The position numbers and the translations under genes were made by a program. This document shows, in pieces, positions 61,877 to 64,000 of a stretch of DNA of 64,000 nt; the stretch's first letter is position 1; each line of letters starts with the position of its first letter. A model generated the notes under the pieces. It was not told where the DNA came from. It did not search any database and saw nothing but the letters and a program-made list of their open reading frames with translations. Origin of the DNA: Cellulomonas sp. HZM. Lineage in GTDB: Bacteria; Actinomycetota; Actinomycetes; Actinomycetales; Cellulomonadaceae. The stretch covers positions 1 to 64,000 of the forward strand of contig NZ_JEOE01000015.1 of assembly GCF_000708885.1 (NCBI RefSeq), in the 5' to 3' direction.

Positions 61877-63475
61877 TCAGCGGTGAGCGGCGGCCTCGTC
61901 GTCCGCGTGCTGCGCGACGTCCGCGCCGGAGTCGCCGACGTGGTCGACGGCCGGTGCCGGGGCCGGGACCACAGCGTGAGCGCCCGTGGTGGTGGACGCG
62001 GGGGGAACGACCTCGGGCGGGGACTGCGGCGCGTCGTCGTCGTCGTCGACGTGTGCGCTCGGGGCCGTCCCGGGCCTGGCGATCGCGTCGGTCGGCAGAC
62101 GTCGCATGCGACGCCGGCCGATCGAGCGCCGCCGCCGCGTGCTCGTGTAGGTGTAGGCGCCGGCCTGCTCGCTCGTCTTGTTCAGCACCACCCCCAGGCA
62201 GGTCGCGTCGATCGCGTCGAGCGTTGCCAGTGCGTCGGCGAGCTCCGTGCGGCGCACGTGGTTGCAGCCGACGACGACGACGACGCCGTCCACCCTGCGC
62301 GAGAGCACGGCGGCGTCGGCCACGGCGAGCAGCGGGGGCGTGTCGATGACGACGAGGTCGTACGTCGCCGTCGCGGCCGCGATGAACTCGCCCATGGCCT
62401 CGGAGTCGACGAGCTGGCCGGGGTTCGGTGGCGTCGCGCCCGCTGTGACGACCTCGAGGTTCTCGTGGGCCCAGGGCTGCGCCACGTCAGCCAGCGTGGC
62501 GTCGCCGACGAGCACGGTCGAGAGCCCCGCGCCGCCTTCGATGCCGAGTGCACCGGCGACCGTCTGGCGGCGCATGTCCGCGTCGACGAGCAGCACGCGG
62601 CGCCCGCGCTCCGCCATGATCAGCGCGAGGTTGATCGACGTGAGCGACTTGCCCTCGCCGGGAACGGCCGAGGAGACGACGATCGAGTGCACCGGCTTGG
62701 CGACGTCGAGGAACTGCAGGTTGGTGCGCACCCGTCGGTAGGCCTCGGCGAGCGGGGCGTGCGGCGACTCGACGATCGCGCGTGCGCCCCACCGGCGCAC
62801 GGCTCGGTCCTGCGGCACGGTCCCGAGCAGCACGCGCTCGGGACGCGCCGGGATGTCGCGCGCCGAGCGCACGCGCGTGTCGAGCAGCGTCCACGCGAGG
62901 GCGACGACGATGCCGATCCCGATCCCGACGAGCCCGCCCGTGGCCGTGAGGAGCTTGGTGTTCGGGGAGAACGCATAGCTCGGTGGCGCGGCGGGCGACA
63001 CCACGCTCATCTGGACCGTCGACGCGCCGTCCTCCGACGTGGGAGACAGGTCTTTGACGGTGGTCGACAGGTGCTTCGCGACCGAGTTGGCGATCGCTGC
63101 GGCGCGTTGCGGCGACCGCGAGGTGGCGGAGATCTCGATGATCACGGTGTCGAGCGGGGAGTCGGCGCTCACCGCTCCGGCGAGCGCGCGCGGCGTGATG
63201 CCGAGGTCCAGATCGTCGATCACGGGCTGGAGGACCACGGGCATCGTCGCGAGCTGCGCGAACGACTCGACAAGGTTCCGCGTGTACGTCGACCCCTGCA
63301 CGAGGTCGCCGACGGTGTCCCCGCGCGTCAGGGAGACGTAGACCTTCGACGTCGAGCGGTAGAGCGGTTCGGTCGAGCTGGCCTTCCAGTAGCCCAGCCC
63401 TGCTCCGATCACGGCGAGGAGCAGGATGACGAGCCAGCGCTTTCGCAGCGCCGCGACGTACTCGCTCATGCTCAC
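61877..63475 (-). CDS. Wzz/BY-kinase chain-length regulator
   Basis: The protein is 532 residues. The Wzz domain (about 1-205) has EYVAALRKRWLVILLLAVIG near the N-terminus and a second TM helix at about 178-198. The cytoplasmic BY-kinase domain has EAYRRVRTNLQFLDV, Walker A SSAVPGEGKS (about 266-275), Walker A' LLVDADMRR and Walker B LVVIDTPPLLAVADA (about 373-387). Such proteins control EPS length and export by tyrosine phosphorylation. The C-terminus is a Pro/Ala/Asp-rich tail with only two tyrosines just before it (GAYTYTS), so the usual tyrosine cluster is absent. GTG 63475 or ATG 63469 is the start. Confidence 0.93.
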   Translation of the reverse strand: MSMSEYVAALRKRWLVILLLAVIGAGLGYWKASSTEPLYRSTSKVYVSLTRGDTVGDLVQGSTYTRNLVESFAQLATMPVVLQPVIDDLDLGITPRALAGAVSADSPLDTVIIEISATSRSPQRAAAIANSVAKHLSTTVKDLSPTSEDGASTVQMSVVSPAAPPSYAFSPNTKLLTATGGLVGIGIGIVVALAWTLLDTRVRSARDIPARPERVLLGTVPQDRAVRRWGARAIVESPHAPLAEAYRRVRTNLQFLDVAKPVHSIVVSSAVPGEGKSLTSINLALIMAERGRRVLLVDADMRRQTVAGALGIEGGAGLSTVLVGDATLADVAQPWAHENLEVVTAGATPPNPGQLVDSEAMGEFIAAATATYDLVVIDTPPLLAVADAAVLSRRVDGVVVVVGCNHVRRTELADALATLDAIDATCLGVVLNKTSEQAGAYTYTSTRRRRSIGRRRMRRLPTDAIARPGTAPSAHVDDDDDAPQSPPEVVPPASTTTGAHAVVPAPAPAVDHVGDSGADVAQHADDEAAAHR

Positions 63476-63718
63476 CGCGGGCTACCTCCAGTCGTGTGCG
63501 CACACCGGCGCGGGCGGGCACGGATGCCCGGTATGTGCCCATGCTCTCATCGTCAGCGAGCAGCCGGACCCGCCGAGCGGCTGATTTCCCGCGGGCTCGT
63601 GCCCGGGCAGCGGCTGAAAACCGGGCGCACCCCGCCGCCGGCGTGGTCCGCGGTCCTACACTGACGAACCCGCCGTCCGTCTGACGTGCGAGAGCTGTTC
63701 CGACCGACGGGGGCTGCG

Positions 63719-64000
63719 ATGTCCGACGAGAGCACGACGAGCCCGGCGCCATCGCGTCGTGGGCTGTGGTGGGCGCTGGCGGTCGCCGCGGCGGTGGTCG
63801 TCGTGGCACTCGTCGTCGTCCTGGGCAAGGCCCGCGGCGACGACGCCGCTCCGACGTCCCCTGCGGGCTCGCCGTCCACGGCGTCCGCGACCCCGGGGCC
63901 GTCGTCCGAGACGGCCACGTCTGGGTCTACGCCCACGACGACCTCGACGGCGACCGCAGACCCGACCTCGGCGACGCACGCAGGCGGCACGCCGTCGGGC
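63719..64000 (+). CDS. Signal-anchored Ser/Thr/Pro-rich protein (3' partial)
   Basis: An open frame from ATG 63719 runs past the right edge (94 residues seen). A short basic N-terminus is followed by one TM helix (about 17-36, LWWALAVAAAVVVVALVVVL) and then a Ser/Thr/Pro/Ala-rich extracytoplasmic stretch. It is divergent from the BY-kinase, 243 bases away. It may be another secreted member of the EPS locus with a mucin-like linker like the beta-helix proteins. The folded domain, if any, lies outside the window. Confidence 0.7.
   Translation, partial: MSDESTTSPAPSRRGLWWALAVAAAVVVVALVVVLGKARGDDAAPTSPAGSPSTASATPGPSSETATSGSTPTTTSTATADPTSATHAGGTPSG

Overview
The window is chromosomal DNA of a very GC-rich actinobacterium. 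Third codon positions are almost all G or C, GTG starts are common, and many genes start 6-8 bases after a TANNNT -10 box, as in leaderless actinobacterial transcripts. Gene content and style (RpfB-type proteins, a WbaP-like locus, proteins resembling those of Cellulomonas, Microbacterium and relatives) point to the Micrococcales, probably near Cellulomonas. That placement is inference from gene content only.

Positions 1-46511 are a conserved housekeeping backbone. The order mscL, FmdB/Ruc, 5-formyl-THF cyclo-ligase, galU, gephyrin-like moeA/glp, rimJ, a membrane protein, PMT, rsmI, metG, tatD, rpfB, ksgA, ispE, with glmU, prs, rplY and pth further on, recalls the Rv0985c-Rv1018c part of Mycobacterium tuberculosis, with local insertions. 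The insertions include penicillin acylase, an SBF transporter, a GH20 hexosaminidase, an ABC exporter, a PQQ-type lipoprotein, a DUF559 protein, MarR/TetR/PadR regulators, an MFS pump and glutaminase. The left edge carries a partial gene for a large helicase-nuclease protein whose helicase motifs are eroded, and a 52-bp perfect inverted repeat that may mark a contig end. Two tRNA genes are present: Ala-CGC and Gln-TTG.

Positions 46607 to the right edge form an envelope polysaccharide locus. It holds a polyprenyl glycosylphosphotransferase, a DUF1972 glycosyltransferase, a CDP-alcohol phosphatidyltransferase, two secreted parallel beta-helix proteins, a flippase, four further glycosyltransferases, a GT39-like membrane glycosyltransferase and a Wzz/BY-kinase chain-length regulator. 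A polymerase is not evident and may lie to the right. The beta-helix paralogues share a 436-bp block that I read as identical, inside otherwise diverged genes, and each gene is preceded by a consensus CRP/GlxR-type site.

Non-coding signals include a CIRCE (HrcA) operator before the FmdB/Ruc gene, three 84-bp dispersed palindromes, a second hairpin family, tandem repeats of 11-14 bases that begin at stop codons, a shared MtrA-like box before two rpf-type genes, and a decayed copy of the MFS gene 3' end. No insertion sequence, prophage, CRISPR array or rRNA was seen.
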